Assembly: GCF_016801865.2 (NCBI RefSeq)
Contig: NC_068939.1
Location: 127,113,105-127,177,104 of the forward strand
Reading direction: 5' to 3'
DNA length: 64,000 bases
Source of the DNA: Culex pipiens pallens
Taxonomy: Eukaryota; Arthropoda; Insecta; Diptera; Culicidae
The position numbers were made by a program, and so were the translations under genes. Under the pieces are notes generated by a model. The model searched no databases. It worked only from the letters and a program-made list of their open reading frames with translations, and was not told where the DNA came from. Below, in pieces: positions 56,301-64,000 of the stretch; position 1 is the stretch's first letter; every line of letters begins with the position of its first letter.

Positions 56301-59300
56301 CATTAATTTGTCCATTTAATATTCCATACAAATTTGGCAGCTGTCCATACAAAAATAATGTATGAAAATTCAAAAAACTGTATCTTTTGAAGGAATTTTT
56401 TGATCGGTTTTGTGTCTTCGGCAAAGTTGTAGGTATGGATAAGGACTACACTGAAAAAAGTGATACACGGTAAAATTTTTTTTTGATGATTTTTTTAATT
56501 TTTTGTCATTAAAACTTGATTTTCAAAAAAACACTATTTTATTTTTTTGTTATTTTTTTATATGTTTTAGGGGACATCAGAAATTTCCAGGTTGTGCAAA
56601 AAATCGTTGACCGAGTTATGATTTTTTTAATCGATACTGATTTTAAAATTTCACTAAATTACTTTTTGATTGCAAATATTAATTTGCATCGAAAAATTAA
56701 GTTGAGACATTTTTGCGACCAATATTTCGATTTTTTGAAAAAAAAAATCAGTATTGAATAAAAAAAAAAATAACTCGGTCAAAGATTTTTGGTACAACCA
56801 GTTTCTGAAAAAATGACATTTGATTTCCTCTAAAACATATAAAAAATAAAGCAAATTAAAAATAGTTTTTTTTTTTTTTTGCAAATCAAGTTTTAGTGAC
56901 AAAAAGTTAAATCAAAAATCACCAAAATTTGTTTTATCGTGTATCATTTTTTTTTTCAGTGTAGTCCGTATCCATACCCACAACTTTGCCGAAGACACCA
57001 AATCGATCAAAAAAGTACTTCAAAATTTACAGATTTTTGAATTTTCATACATCGTTTTTGTATGGACAGCTGCACAAATTTGTATGAAAAATTATATGGA
57101 CAAACTAATGATGCAAATGGCCTCTTTGGGCATACGGAAGGCACCAAAAATGTTTCAGCCGGTTTAAAAAATACAAAAAACAAAATTAAAAAAAAGACCG
57201 ATTTCGTAGAGAATTGCTCTATAGGCATCTGAGGTTTTTTTTTGAAAAATGTATCTGGAGTTTTTTTTGAAAAGATCCAATAAACCAAATTTCCAGTTTT
57301 TGCTTTTTGGGTGTTTTTAGACCCGCCTTGAGTCAGGGGTATTGAAAAACACCCAAAGAGCAAAAACTGAAAATTTGGTTTATTGGTCCTTTAAAAAAAA
57401 AACTCCAGGTATGTTTTTTAATGCTTTTTAGAAAAAAAAAAACTTCTTGAAGGAAAAGCACCCCTGCAACAAAATTTTTCGAAAAGCTGAGAAAATTACC
57501 AACATTTTTCCTTGTTTGGCTTGGTTGCTCTGACAACTGGTTGCTGACAATTTATCTAAAGAATGAACCGCCCTGCAGTCCATACAAAAGTGCTTTTAAT
57601 ATATTCGAAAATCTGCAACTCGAAAAGAGATTTTCTGATTAGTTTGGTGTCTGCGGCAAAGTTGTGGGTTATGATCAGAAATTTTAAGAAAAAAATGCCT
57701 ACAAAACGGAGCAACTTTTTCACACTTTAAAAAAAAATACATATCCGGTTCCAGATTTTGCACTATCCTAAACATAAGCACAAAAGATGCATTTGTATGC
57801 CCCTAACACATATTCAACATTTAGGGATGAAAAATCAATAAAACAAATCGGAAAAAATGACTGACTATACTGCTGAAAATGTTTTTTTTTTGCAATTCCG
57901 CAATTCAACTGTTCCTGTCTTTCTGGAGAAACGAAACGGACTACTTTTTCCTACCAAAAATAACAGAATGGATAATTTATACTTTTCAATGGCAGCGAAT
58001 GACCGCGAAGGTTAAAGCTGCCGAAAATAAATAAATAAACAACAACAACATACTTTTCAATACCAGTGCAGAAAAGTTCTCCTTTTCAGCACTGAAATGG
58101 GTGCTGAAAAAATAAACTTTTCAACACTATTGTCGAAAAGTAAAATTTTTCAATATTTTTTAGTTTTGAACGGTGAATTTACTAAACACATGAATGTTTG
58201 ACATAAAATTCCATTCAAGAAGCGCTTTTCGAAATTGCAAAAAATCTCCTTTTTGCAACTTGTTGCATAAACCACTATTTTGCTTCTGACGAACTTAAGC
58301 ATTTTTTTATTTTAATTTTTAACTTAATTAGAAATTTCATTTTTTTCTGAGTGATGAACCGCCCTACAGTCCATACAAAAGTGAAATGAATTATTTAATA
58401 TTCTGTATCTCGAGGATGGATTCTCTGATCGATTTGGTGTCTGCGGCAAAGTTGTAAATTATGTTCAATAAAATTGGTACACTGAAAAAATCTAAATTTT
58501 GAGTGTTTATTGTCCCAAAAAAACAATTTTGACCTATTCATCTAGACAAGTAATTAGCGACTTAAAAATGTCATTTTGGATGAGACCAGCTACAGCCAAA
58601 TTCACTCAAAATTGGCACAAATACTTAAAATAGCAAAAAAAAACAATTTTCAGCTAGTGGCGAATGATTTTTTCGATTACGGTTTAAAGAAGAATGAAAA
58701 ACATTTTAAAAAATCAATTAGAATGTTTAGAAACTTAAAGATTATTTTCGAAATGATTTGCAACATTCCACATTATTTAAGATTGATATGTGTTGATATT
58801 TTTGTTAAGTTGATTTTATGACATATCCTGATAAGGGATCATCTAGAAACCAAAAAATCTTTAAATATTACTAGTGAAATATTAACGTACTTTGAAAATC
58901 CATTTTAAACCTTTTGTAGTCGTACAAAGGATCATAGTACTCAGAAAAATAAGCTTTATGTCAGCAATTTAAGCTTAATTTTGGGACCCAACTGAGCCTA
59001 ATGCAGTTTTGATCCCACTGTCTTCCAAACCAACCCACAGTGCATTGGCGTTTTTCAACGCTCTAATTCCGTCGTCCTCATTATCTCCGCAAAAAAAAAA
59101 AAAAAGATGCAGGCGCGAGGAAAACGGAAGTAACTCCCCACCCAGCCCACTCACCTTGGCAGAACTCCGGCCGTCGTCCATCTCGAGCGGAAGATCCTCC
59201 TCGCCTTCGCTTTCCTGGTCACTTTCGCCGACCACATCCTCGATGTCATCACAGTCCGAGTCGATCTCGTCGATCTGTTGCTGCTGCTGGTGCTGCTGTT

Positions 59301-60352
59301 GGGCCTGGGGGTGCAGGTGGGGATGCAGCGGGTGGCCGTGGTGGTGGTGCGATGCGGGGTGGCCGGGTGCGTGAGGTTGGAACGGTATCGACAGGTTGTC
59401 CAGGTCGGGCGGCAGCGGCACTGTGTGCAACCGGCAGAGTTCCCGCAGGAGAATTTCGACCTGGGAGAAGAAAAAGGAAACTCTGTTAGAAATTGACCAT
59501 TGACAAAGTAGGATGAAACAAGACAAACCAGTCAAATTTTTCATTTTGATTTAACAAACGCAATGTTGAACCAGAACTAAGTAAGATTACGCAACCCACT
59601 TGGAAAACCAAAAAATAAACGAGCACATACACCTCCCTCCTTCTTTGCATTTAACAATAAATTTCACTGCATCAGTGCAATAAAATGAGCTGAACCTAAA
59701 ACCTAACAAGAGCAGAGCTGCGCTAACCCAGCAGAGCGTGTACGAAAAACCCCGCTAGATGTGTAATGTAATAACACTATTATTGTTATCGTTATTATCA
59801 TTATACTGCAACTGTAGCTTCTCCAGTACTGTCTGGCAGTTCAGTTAGACAGTCGGTGAGTGATGAGAGAACATCATTGCGGGTTGCGCCCTTTTCTGAT
59901 GCACAAAGATACCTGAAGATTCAGCGATGTCTGTTGCATTGAGAAATGTTTGTCCTAATTCAGCTTTATTACATTATTACATTTACATTGAATCTAATCC
60001 TTCATTTATCATCGAAATTTGATAAAAAATAGCATTTCTAATATCAGCAGAAACATTAACAAGTTGATCAAAAAGACGACCGTTAGTCGTTAGTAGAACA
60101 AGTGAATAACTACTCAAACCAACTTCAAACACAGCCCATGGTGCACTTCGTCACTTGGTGCAAGCCGAGCAAGTTCATCCCAACCCCATACATATACATG
60201 CTATCTATTTATTGTCGGTATGTTTGTTTGCTTACCTGATTTATAACGTGATTATCGAGGCCACGGGTGTTTGTGAGCGTTTGTACCGCGTTTGTTATGC
60301 TGGTTTCTTCACTTTCGGCGAACCATACTGGCGGGGTGGAGGGGTAGGTTTC
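35289..60352 (-). CDS. UBE2Q: UBE2Q-type ubiquitin-conjugating enzyme E2 (5' end outside window)
   Basis: Six coding exons, all with GT-AG borders and matching phases: 60352-60236, 59460-59155, 44923-44849, 44785-44494, 44419-44271 and 35387-35289. They give 345 residues. The order is: the end of an RWD-like N-terminal domain (ETYPSTPPVWFAESEE); a linker with His-rich and Gln-rich runs and an acidic stretch; KDEMGVEHLATLERLRQTQRQDYLK; then the E2 fold with the active-site Cys (codon 44398-44400) in GGAICMELL; and the tail NGWFTPPKEDG. The E2 transfers ubiquitin from E1 to substrates or E3s. UBE2Q proteins are about 375-420 aa, so perhaps 40-70 N-terminal residues are missing. No start codon exon was found up to 64000. 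Nothing suggests inactivation. Introns reach 8.9 and 14.2 kb because of repeats. Confidence 0.95.
35700..37000. repeat. Duplicated ATCACTCGAAAAATGA repeat in the UBE2Q intron
   Basis: Two diverged copies of one segment (about 35990-36120 and 36300-36425) share CACTCGAAAAATGA, TAGACCTCC or TTGACCTCC, CATATCGACTCAGAAT and GAGCAAATGTCTGTGTGT. The rest, to 37000, is non-coding with no recognised feature. Confidence 0.6.
37587..37944. mobile_element. MITE family B copy with SINE-like interior
   Basis: Begins AAGGAGGTATTAGACTACGG and ends with its inverted relative TAGTCTAATATCTCCTT. CAAACAAAC runs lie just inside. About 37623-37640 resembles the head of the 18661 SINE. An orphan right end of the same family is at about 37008-37055, and a shorter full copy at 46029-46228. 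Confidence 0.6.
37979..38046. repeat. Near-perfect 22-bp hairpin
   Basis: GACATTGCTCTTACGACCTTTC and GAAAGGCCGTAAGAGCAATGTC pair with one mismatch around a 22-nt loop. It could be a structured RNA, a transcription stop or the end of a MITE; nothing nearby decides this. Confidence 0.7.
38839..41351. mobile_element. hAT-like non-autonomous element (inner), 8-bp duplication AGCCTGTC
   Basis: TIRs TAGAGCGTCCAATTTCCC at 38839 and its exact mirror ending at 41351. The interior ends are full of CCCGGGAA words. The duplication AGCCTGTC (38831-38838, 41352-41359) is a piece of the outer element's own TIR, so this element inserted inside the outer one. The 2513 bp hold a foldback element (39085-40435) and no coding sequence. 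Confidence 0.9.
39085..40435. mobile_element. Foldback element, arms of about 620 bp
   Basis: Left arm 39085 to about 39712 (starting GGGTAATTCTCC) and right arm about 39800-40435 are nearly perfect reverse complements, including ACGGAGGGGCGGTACGACC. A loop of about 90 bp has a different composition. ATAA flanks both ends (39081-39084, 40436-40439). It lies inside the inner hAT-like element. Decayed pieces of the arm occur at 55582-55970 and 61835-62120. The open frames here are palindrome shadows (the same peptide appears on both strands). Confidence 0.9.
41900..42590. repeat. Tandem repeats of 145-148 bp in the outer element
   Basis: Units starting CACTTTTCACTCCGAATATT are at 42236, 42381 and 42529, the last truncated. 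Each contains ACGACCACGCGCTTCCTTTG and CATTTTCAGAGGGCAATC. Upstream (41930-42210) three decayed copies of a CTTCCGAGCAACGATGCTATGGGAAGG-like word occur at about 70-150-bp spacing. Frames here repeat the same peptide and are not genes. Confidence 0.8.
42600..43660. other. Non-coding interior of the outer hAT-like element
   Basis: AT-rich sequence with no recognised gene or repeat end. The 42985-43185 frame has no features. Confidence 0.5.
44271..44419 (-). CDS. UBE2Q: UBE2Q exon with the catalytic cysteine
   Basis: 149 nt, phase 2 start completing a split Gly codon. Reads GYVLLGGAICMELLTKQGWS then SAYTVEAVIMQIAATLVKGK and ARIQFGATK. The Cys codon is at 44398-44400. Donor GT at 44269-44270 (minus). 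Confidence 0.95.
44494..44785 (-). CDS. UBE2Q: UBE2Q exon, first half of the E2 fold
   Basis: 292 nt. Starts GSVSGSVQATDRLMKELRDI and ends at VVHPIIS plus one base. Contains the conserved PFEPPFVRVV loop that precedes the active site. Borders: acceptor AG before 44785, donor GT after 44494. Confidence 0.95.
44849..44923 (-). CDS. UBE2Q: UBE2Q small exon (MGVEHLATLERLRQ)
   Basis: 75 nt, phase 0 at both ends, KDEMGVEHLATLERLRQTQ then RQDYLK. It connects the acidic linker exon to the E2 fold. An open frame beginning at its Met runs into the next intron and is not the real start. Confidence 0.92.
44990..45930. other. Intron sequence without recognised features
   Basis: Unique sequence, GC-richer at 45100-45540. 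Long overlapping open frames on both strands (45093-45518, 45116-45451) lack conserved motifs and splice borders. Nothing supported. Confidence 0.45.
45928..46012. repeat. Hairpin and CAGTnACCGAATG repeat fragment
   Basis: AACTGGGCT and AGCCCAGTT pair around GAAAACGT (about 45928-45955), followed by ACCGAATGATGCTCGCTAAC and ACACCGATGCATT, a diverged copy of 28746-28810. Confidence 0.55.
46029..46228. mobile_element. MITE family B, 200-bp copy
   Basis: TIR about 45 bp: AAGGAGTTATTATACTACGG with CAAACAAACTCGCACTTTTT inside, mirrored by AAAAAGTGCGAGTTTGTTTG and ending GGCTCCTT. The centre has GCCAGTTTGCC-type words. Non-coding. Confidence 0.75.
46225..46380. repeat. Orphan end of a TTAA-CCCTCT MITE
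   Basis: TTAACCCTCTACTGCCCATT at about 46226 matches the left end of the 50541-51447 element. No matching right end was seen nearby, so this is a fragment. Confidence 0.5.
48468..49988 (-). mobile_element. Retroposon-like insertion in the right arm of P1
   Basis: The P1 arm is interrupted here and a similar TTTGTGAAAAAAAA stretch lies on both sides (about 48450-48465 and about 49988-50005), fitting a target duplication of variable length. Near 48466 the inserted DNA carries three copies of GCAATTC-like heptamers, like the microsatellite tail of some non-LTR elements read from the minus strand. No reverse transcriptase is present, so it would be a truncated LINE or a SINE. MITE family A copy 3 is nested inside. 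Confidence 0.5.
48849..49025. mobile_element. MITE family A, copy 3
   Basis: GGCTAGTATGCAGATCGGAA to AGTGCGTATACCACTT; about 90% like copies 1 and 2. A TA lies at both borders. It is nested in the 48468-49988 insertion. Confidence 0.75.
50541..51447. mobile_element. piggyBac-like MITE, TTAA-flanked, 907 bp
   Basis: TTAA then CCCTCTCCCGCCCA at 50541, and TGGGCGATAGAGGG then TTAA ending at 51447. The TTAA duplication and CCCT-type ends are typical of piggyBac. Inner words GAGCACCA and GGTGCACCA appear in both halves. No transposase; the frame at 51271-51591 crosses the right end and has no domain. Confidence 0.75.
51450..52490. other. Intron remainder with a small unassigned unique patch
   Basis: Includes GGTATATTTCCCC at about 51683, a possible mirror of GGGGAAATATGCCC at 46377. 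The 52190-52490 patch is GC-richer, with open frames on both strands (52216-52515 plus, 52194-52703 minus); I recognise no domain and cannot support a gene. Confidence 0.45.
52491..54335. mobile_element. Large palindrome P2
   Basis: Arms of about 850 bp around about 53460. GAGCAATTCTCTCAG is at the left start; TTTGCCGAAGACACCAAATC and GCAAATGGCTC are at the right end. Same family as P1 but diverged. A 139-bp tandem duplication (53256-53394 and 53395-53533) lies near the centre. Non-coding. Confidence 0.85.
53256..53533. repeat. 139-bp tandem duplication at the P2 centre
   Basis: Two head-to-tail copies starting GGTTCGATTTTCAATGTTAA, differing at few positions (AAACAATTG against AAACATTTG). 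It makes the two arms unequal in length. Confidence 0.85.
54340..56180. other. Intron stretch: foldback fragment and unique sequence
   Basis: 54340-54600 is a repeat-like patch with GGGGTTGCCCC. 54640-55510 is unique, includes a (CCAG)-rich run at about 55355-55378 and a hydrophobic minus-strand frame (54703-54954), but no splice or domain support. 55582-55970 is a decayed arm of the 39085 foldback family (AACTTTGTCCTAAGGGGTAA, GGAGGGGCGGTACGACCC). Confidence 0.5.
56187..57219. mobile_element. Palindrome P3
   Basis: Arms of about 500 bp around about 56760, from GAGCAATTCTCTACGAAATC to its mirror GATTTCGTAGAGAATTGCTC. The shared family word TGTCTTCGGCAAAGTTGTAG is at about 56411 and inverted at about 56980. 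This is the most compact member of the family. Non-coding. Confidence 0.9.
57270..57397. repeat. Hairpin repeat (second copy)
   Basis: GATCCAATAAACCAAATTTCC pairs with AAATTTGGTTTATTGGTCC; GCTTTTTGGGTGTTTTT pairs with AAAAACACCCAAAGAGC. Similar to 19329-19437. Right next to P3. Confidence 0.75.
57400..58890. repeat. Degenerate palindrome-family fragments
   Basis: TTTGGTGTCTGCGGCAAAGTTG occurs at about 57640 and 58435. GTACTTTTCAATACCAGTGC-like words at 58040-58210 recur inverted at 61170-61340. No gene (58576-58821 is a chance frame). Confidence 0.5.
59155..59460 (-). CDS. UBE2Q: UBE2Q exon with acidic linker
   Basis: 306 nt, phase 0 at both ends. Starts VEILLRELCRLHTVPLPPDL, then a Pro/His-rich run, a Gln run (CAG/CTG-type codons, about 59275-59300), an acidic segment (DSDCDDIEDVVGESDQESEG) and DDGRSSAK. 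Donor GT at 59153-59154 (minus). The acidic linker is typical of UBE2Q1/2; the His/Gln runs are low-complexity and probably variable. Confidence 0.93.
59461..60235 (-). other. UBE2Q: UBE2Q intron, 775 bp
   Basis: GT at 60235 to AG at 59461 on the minus strand. No repeat or RNA gene recognised; the sequence is unique. Confidence 0.85.
60236..60352 (-). CDS. UBE2Q: UBE2Q exon, RWD-like domain part
   Basis: 117 nt, phase 0: ETYPSTPPVWFAESEETSIT then NAVQTLTNTRGLDNHVINQ. The Y-P-x3-P-P-V-W-F core is the RWD-type N-terminal signature of UBE2Q. The acceptor AG follows a good pyrimidine tract. Preceding exon(s) must be right of the window. Confidence 0.93.
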
Positions 60353-62480
60353 CTGCAGAAAAAAAGTAAGAGAAGAACAATAGAGAAATTGTTAGTCTTT
60401 TTGAGTTGATTTGGAAAATGGTGAAAATTGATTAAATTGGAAGATAAACATTCACACTCCCACCAACAAACTTGGAATAAACAATGATGATACACAAAAA
60501 AAAGCACGAGTTTTAGCTTGAATTCGGCGTTTGTAACCATATTTTAATGAAAATTTGAACTTCCGGAAGGAATCCAACTATGTTAACACGCGTAAGAAAA
60601 ACAAACTATTTTCAATTTGGGGGCGGGTAAAATTGATACACGAGCCTGCTGCAAAATCTGTTATAAAAGGTAAGATTTTTTGTAGCAAATCCACTACGAC
60701 AGATTTTGATACATTTTTTACAGTGGGTGTAGATTGTTTACTGATAGCAATTCAAATTTTATCAAATTTACAAATCCAAATTTTGGAAATTGTTTGCTCC
60801 ACAACTTTGTAGAATATTGTTACACTCTAAAACTTACCCCACAATGTAACAAGAAACATGAAATTTTAAAATAACAAATTTTGTTTTAAATGAAAAAAAA
60901 TATACTTCTGGGTAGTTGCAGATTTGTAAAGTAGGTACATAAAATCTTCCATAAAATTACATGTCGCCATTCACAAGATCCTCTGTAATTACTCTTAGCT
61001 TCAAGAAAAATGTAATTACAAAAGCAGACTCGGTCCTACCCAGGTCCTAACAAAAATATTTTTTTTTGAAAGAAAAAAAACAAAGTACAAATTTATTTTT
61101 CATCACGAGTCGTACATTTAACGAGGTTTACCGAGTTGGATAAATACGCCGAGTGCTGGAAAAATCAAGTTTTGCAACGAGTTGCATATTTTTGCAATCC
61201 CGAAAACTGCTATTTGAATGGAATTTTAAGTCAAACATGCGTTTAGTAAACTCACCATTCAAATCAAAAAAATATTGAAAAATGTTACTTTTTGATACCA
61301 GTGCTGAAAAGTTCAACTTTTCAGCATCTATTTCAGTACCGAAAAGTCACTGGTATTAATTTTCCATGCTGTTATTTTTTGTGGAGAAAAGTAAGCAAAT
61401 TCGTTGTTTGAGTATGACAGGAAAAGTAAGTTGTTTCAAGACGGAATTGCAAAAAAAAACTATTTTTTTCAATTCCGTCGTGAAACTACTTACTTTTCCT
61501 GTCATTCTCGAACGACGAAACAGCCTACTTTTCTCTACCAAAAATAACAGAATCAAATAGTAACCCTTTTCCAAACAAATGCTGAAAAGTAAAACTTTTC
61601 AATTTCAGCACTTGATAGGAAAAGTTGTACTTTTCAACATTTTTTTTTATTTAAGCGATTCATTGACTCAATGCATGGATATTTGTCCTATAATTCTGTT
61701 CAAATGGTAAACTCGGTAAACCTCGTTGGATAAATGTACAACTCGTACAACTGAAAAAAAATCCTCTTTTTGCAACTTGTTGCTCAAACTACTATTTTGT
61801 ATTCTGCAGACGAAAAATATGTTGTTTTTTTTATTTGAGGAGCACACAATCAAATCGGGCGTATATTTTACATAAAAGTTTTGTTGGCACCAAATTTCCA
61901 AATCATCACCATTTCAGGCTGTAAAATATTGAAAAAAACACGTCTTTTTCGCATGTTCAAAAATGGAAGGGGTCGTATCGCCCCTCCGTCACGAGATGTC
62001 TAAAAGTGGATTTTGGATTCGTGATCAGGGACCAAAATGACAATGACAAGGTTTGACGCAAATCGAAGAGTGATCGTGGCAGCTTTTTCTGATTTCATGT
62101 GAGTTGACAAAGAACGAATGTAAAATTACACAGTGAAAGATGTAAATTTTTACACACTTTCAGAAGCAAAATTACACATTTTTTCGGACACACAATATGT
62201 CAACATTCCCAGTTAGCATCTATCAGCATTTTTTTACTGAGTAATGTTTTTTTCATTTAATAAAAATACTGACGAATAGCTTGAACGAATAAAGTTCTTT
62301 TAATAATCTATCAGATTCTGCTACTGAATCAAAATCGAGCCATAAAAAGTCCGAAAAAAAGATGGAAATGCCTACATGACGTAATCCAGACTGTAATCCG
62401 GACTGCATGAGTGTTTCAAAAAATAAACTTATCTTATTGAATTTCCTTTTTTATCTGATGGTTGTTTACTTAGTGATTCT
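60353..62480. repeat. UBE2Q intron with palindromic repeats
   Basis: 61130-61790 is a palindromic cluster: 61368-61552 folds on itself (GGAAAAGTAAGTTGTTTCAA against its mirror), and 61130-61340 mirrors 61570-61790. 61835-62120 is a foldback-family arm (CGCCCCTCCGTCACGAGAT). 60353-61100 has no recognised feature. Confidence 0.6.
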
Positions 62481-62484
62481 TCAA

Positions 62485-62870
62485 TAGCTCGTAATCTTAA
62501 ACGCAGCGTTGGTATTCTCGTGCTCTCGCGAGAAAAATCCTCTCTCTCGAGTTCTCGCCGCGAGTCTCGAGCTGCCGAGAGAAACTCACCGATTGCCCGT
62601 GCTCTCCTCCGCTCGCGAACGGGCTTTCTCGCGAGCCAGAATTGCCCGTTCGCGAGAAGTTGAACATGTTGAGAAAAGAACAAAAAACAACACAGCGATT
62701 AAAGTTACACCTCTATGCCATCGCCTGGTTCGCATTCATAAGGCTGATAAACAAATTGTTAGCGGGAGCGAGAATGCGAACGAAAATTCGAGCGCGAGCA
62801 AGAAGAGAAAAGTACTACAAGTTCTCTCCCTAGCTCGCGAGCGAAAAATGCTTTCCTTCTTCTCGTTTGA
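62485..62870. repeat. CTCGCGAG-rich inverted-repeat element
   Basis: Dense in CTCGCGAG, TCTCGAG and TTCGCGAG words. The left part (62520-62600) and right part (62765-62860) are loosely mirrored. Open frames on both strands (62429-62683, 62509-62937) arise from this repeat and show Arg/Glu/Ser-biased peptides without domains. Confidence 0.55.
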
Positions 62871-62900
62871 ATTCCAACAATGCTTAAACGTAAGCAAGCA

Positions 62901-62951
62901 GCTCATCCCGCTCACAGTCAATGTTAACGTTTACTAGACTGAGCGGGATGA
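62901..62951. repeat. Perfect 12-bp hairpin
   Basis: TCATCCCGCTCA and TGAGCGGGATGA enclose about 26 nt. A possible MITE end or structured RNA. Confidence 0.75.
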
Positions 62952-62959
62952 ACTAAACA

Positions 62960-64000
62960 TGCATCTAAGGTGATATTTTTTAGGCATATTGGTTTTAATT
63001 ACCACACATTTCTAATTTTAGTTTTATTTTTTATATTTAATTTTTTATTATGAACCATAAAGATTCAGCGGATCAAAATACATTTTTATGTTTTGTTTCC
63101 ATTGCAAAGTGGGCATGTGAATATTTTATAGAAACGATTTGGTGTTTTCGGTTGATGATTATAGGTTATGATTAGGATTACTATGAAAAAATAGGTGCAA
63201 AGAAAAAAAACATTTTTTTTTTCTCCAGTTTACTATATCACTAAAAGTTGTATTCCCGTTATAAATAATCTCTAATTAAATTTAAAAAATAATTTTGAAA
63301 CTTTGTTTTGCAATATATTATTTTTAAAAATCTCTAATTTTATTTGAAAAAAATAATATCTCCGGTACCAGATTTTGCCACATCTTAAACTCGAGCCAAA
63401 AATGCCTTTTAAGTCCTCTAAAACATATCATAAACACTTATTTTGAAAATTCAACCTACAATAATAAAAAGTGAAATTAAAAAAAATTGAAATAAAAATT
63501 AATGATTTCTGAACAGTTTTAATCATAACCTACGACTTTGCCAAAGATAGTAAACCAAAAAAATAATTCTCAAGATATAAATATTCAAATACAGTCCAAA
63601 TTTCAATTCGGATAACCAAATCTTCCAATAATCGAAGCACGAAATAAAAATATTTAAGCCTTTGCATAATCGAGTATGGACTGTATTCACATGCCTATCA
63701 TTAAAAAAACAAATCAGGAACATGATGCAAATTCTTTTGACGTAGGGAAAGCATGGACAAAGTTTCAACCCAATAAAATACAAAATCTAAAATCTCGAAA
63801 AAAATGCAAAATTCTAAAGAATGACTCTCTTACTCTGATCACTTTTTAAAATAAATCGTTTTTTGATGATTTGAGCTAACTTACTAACGAGGTTACTACC
63901 ATCCACTGAACTACACTGAAAAAAATATTCTGTTTTCAGTTATGAGCAATTTAATTAGCTTATATCTGTAAGCCCATACATCCAATTGAAATCTGATGGG
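62960..64000. other. UBE2Q intron, palindrome-family remnants
   Basis: AT-rich. 63140-63190 and 63525-63560 carry degenerate GATTTGGTGTTTTCGG / CTACGACTTTGCCAAAG words of the palindrome family. No exon or RNA gene was seen up to the window edge. Confidence 0.5.

Noticed and set aside
62509..62937. 142-residue plus-strand frame
   Set aside because: Composed of CTCGCGAG-type repeat words and overlapped by an equally long antisense frame; no conserved motif.

Overview
The window is eukaryotic nuclear DNA from an insect. GT-AG introns, tRNA-derived and TIR repeats and a chromovirus-like LTR element point to a culicine mosquito, most likely Culex-like; that species-level call is an inference from repeat style, not a proven assignment. 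Gene density is very low. Most of the 64 kb is transposable-element sequence, much of it nested or arranged as long palindromes.

Two host genes are supported. (1) A three-exon plus-strand gene (19724-22180) encodes a 762-residue protein with a basic N-terminus and a basic C-terminus ending in a Gly-Phe. It resembles Pol I factor TAF1C/Rrn6 in general character, but this is tentative. (2) A minus-strand UBE2Q-type ubiquitin-conjugating enzyme runs from 60352 down to its stop codon at 35289. Six coding exons are visible, and its 5' exon(s) lie beyond the right edge. Two of its introns (8.9 and 14.2 kb) are packed with nested repeats.

Layout: 1-335 tandem repeat; 1327-4746 TIR elements and MITEs; 5374-17899 a compound array of three head-to-head/tail-to-tail units sharing CCCTG-type termini with TCG/CGA-rich subterminal arms, each unit carrying decayed intron-containing gene sequence; 17900-19500 repeat arms and a SINE; 19500-22224 the TAF1C-like gene; 22416-27211 interlocking inverted repeats plus an 8-bp satellite; 29039-33265 a complete, very young Ty3/gypsy-type retrotransposon on the minus strand (identical 153-bp LTRs, 4-bp TSD, gag and pol joined by an apparent -1 frameshift at A-AAA-AAC); 33550-35288 probable UBE2Q 3' UTR; 35388-44270 UBE2Q intron holding a three-level nest (hAT-like element in hAT-like element, with a foldback inside); 44271-44923 three UBE2Q exons; 44924-59154 UBE2Q intron with three large palindromes, a TTAA-flanked MITE and an insertion that splits one palindrome; 59155-60352 two UBE2Q exons; 60353-64000 more repeat arms.

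The most unusual object is the 12.5-kb compound unit array. It looks like a family of TIR/foldback elements that have picked up genomic gene segments with their introns. One segment retains a canonical Y-x4-L-phi eIF4E-binding-like motif in two diverged copies.
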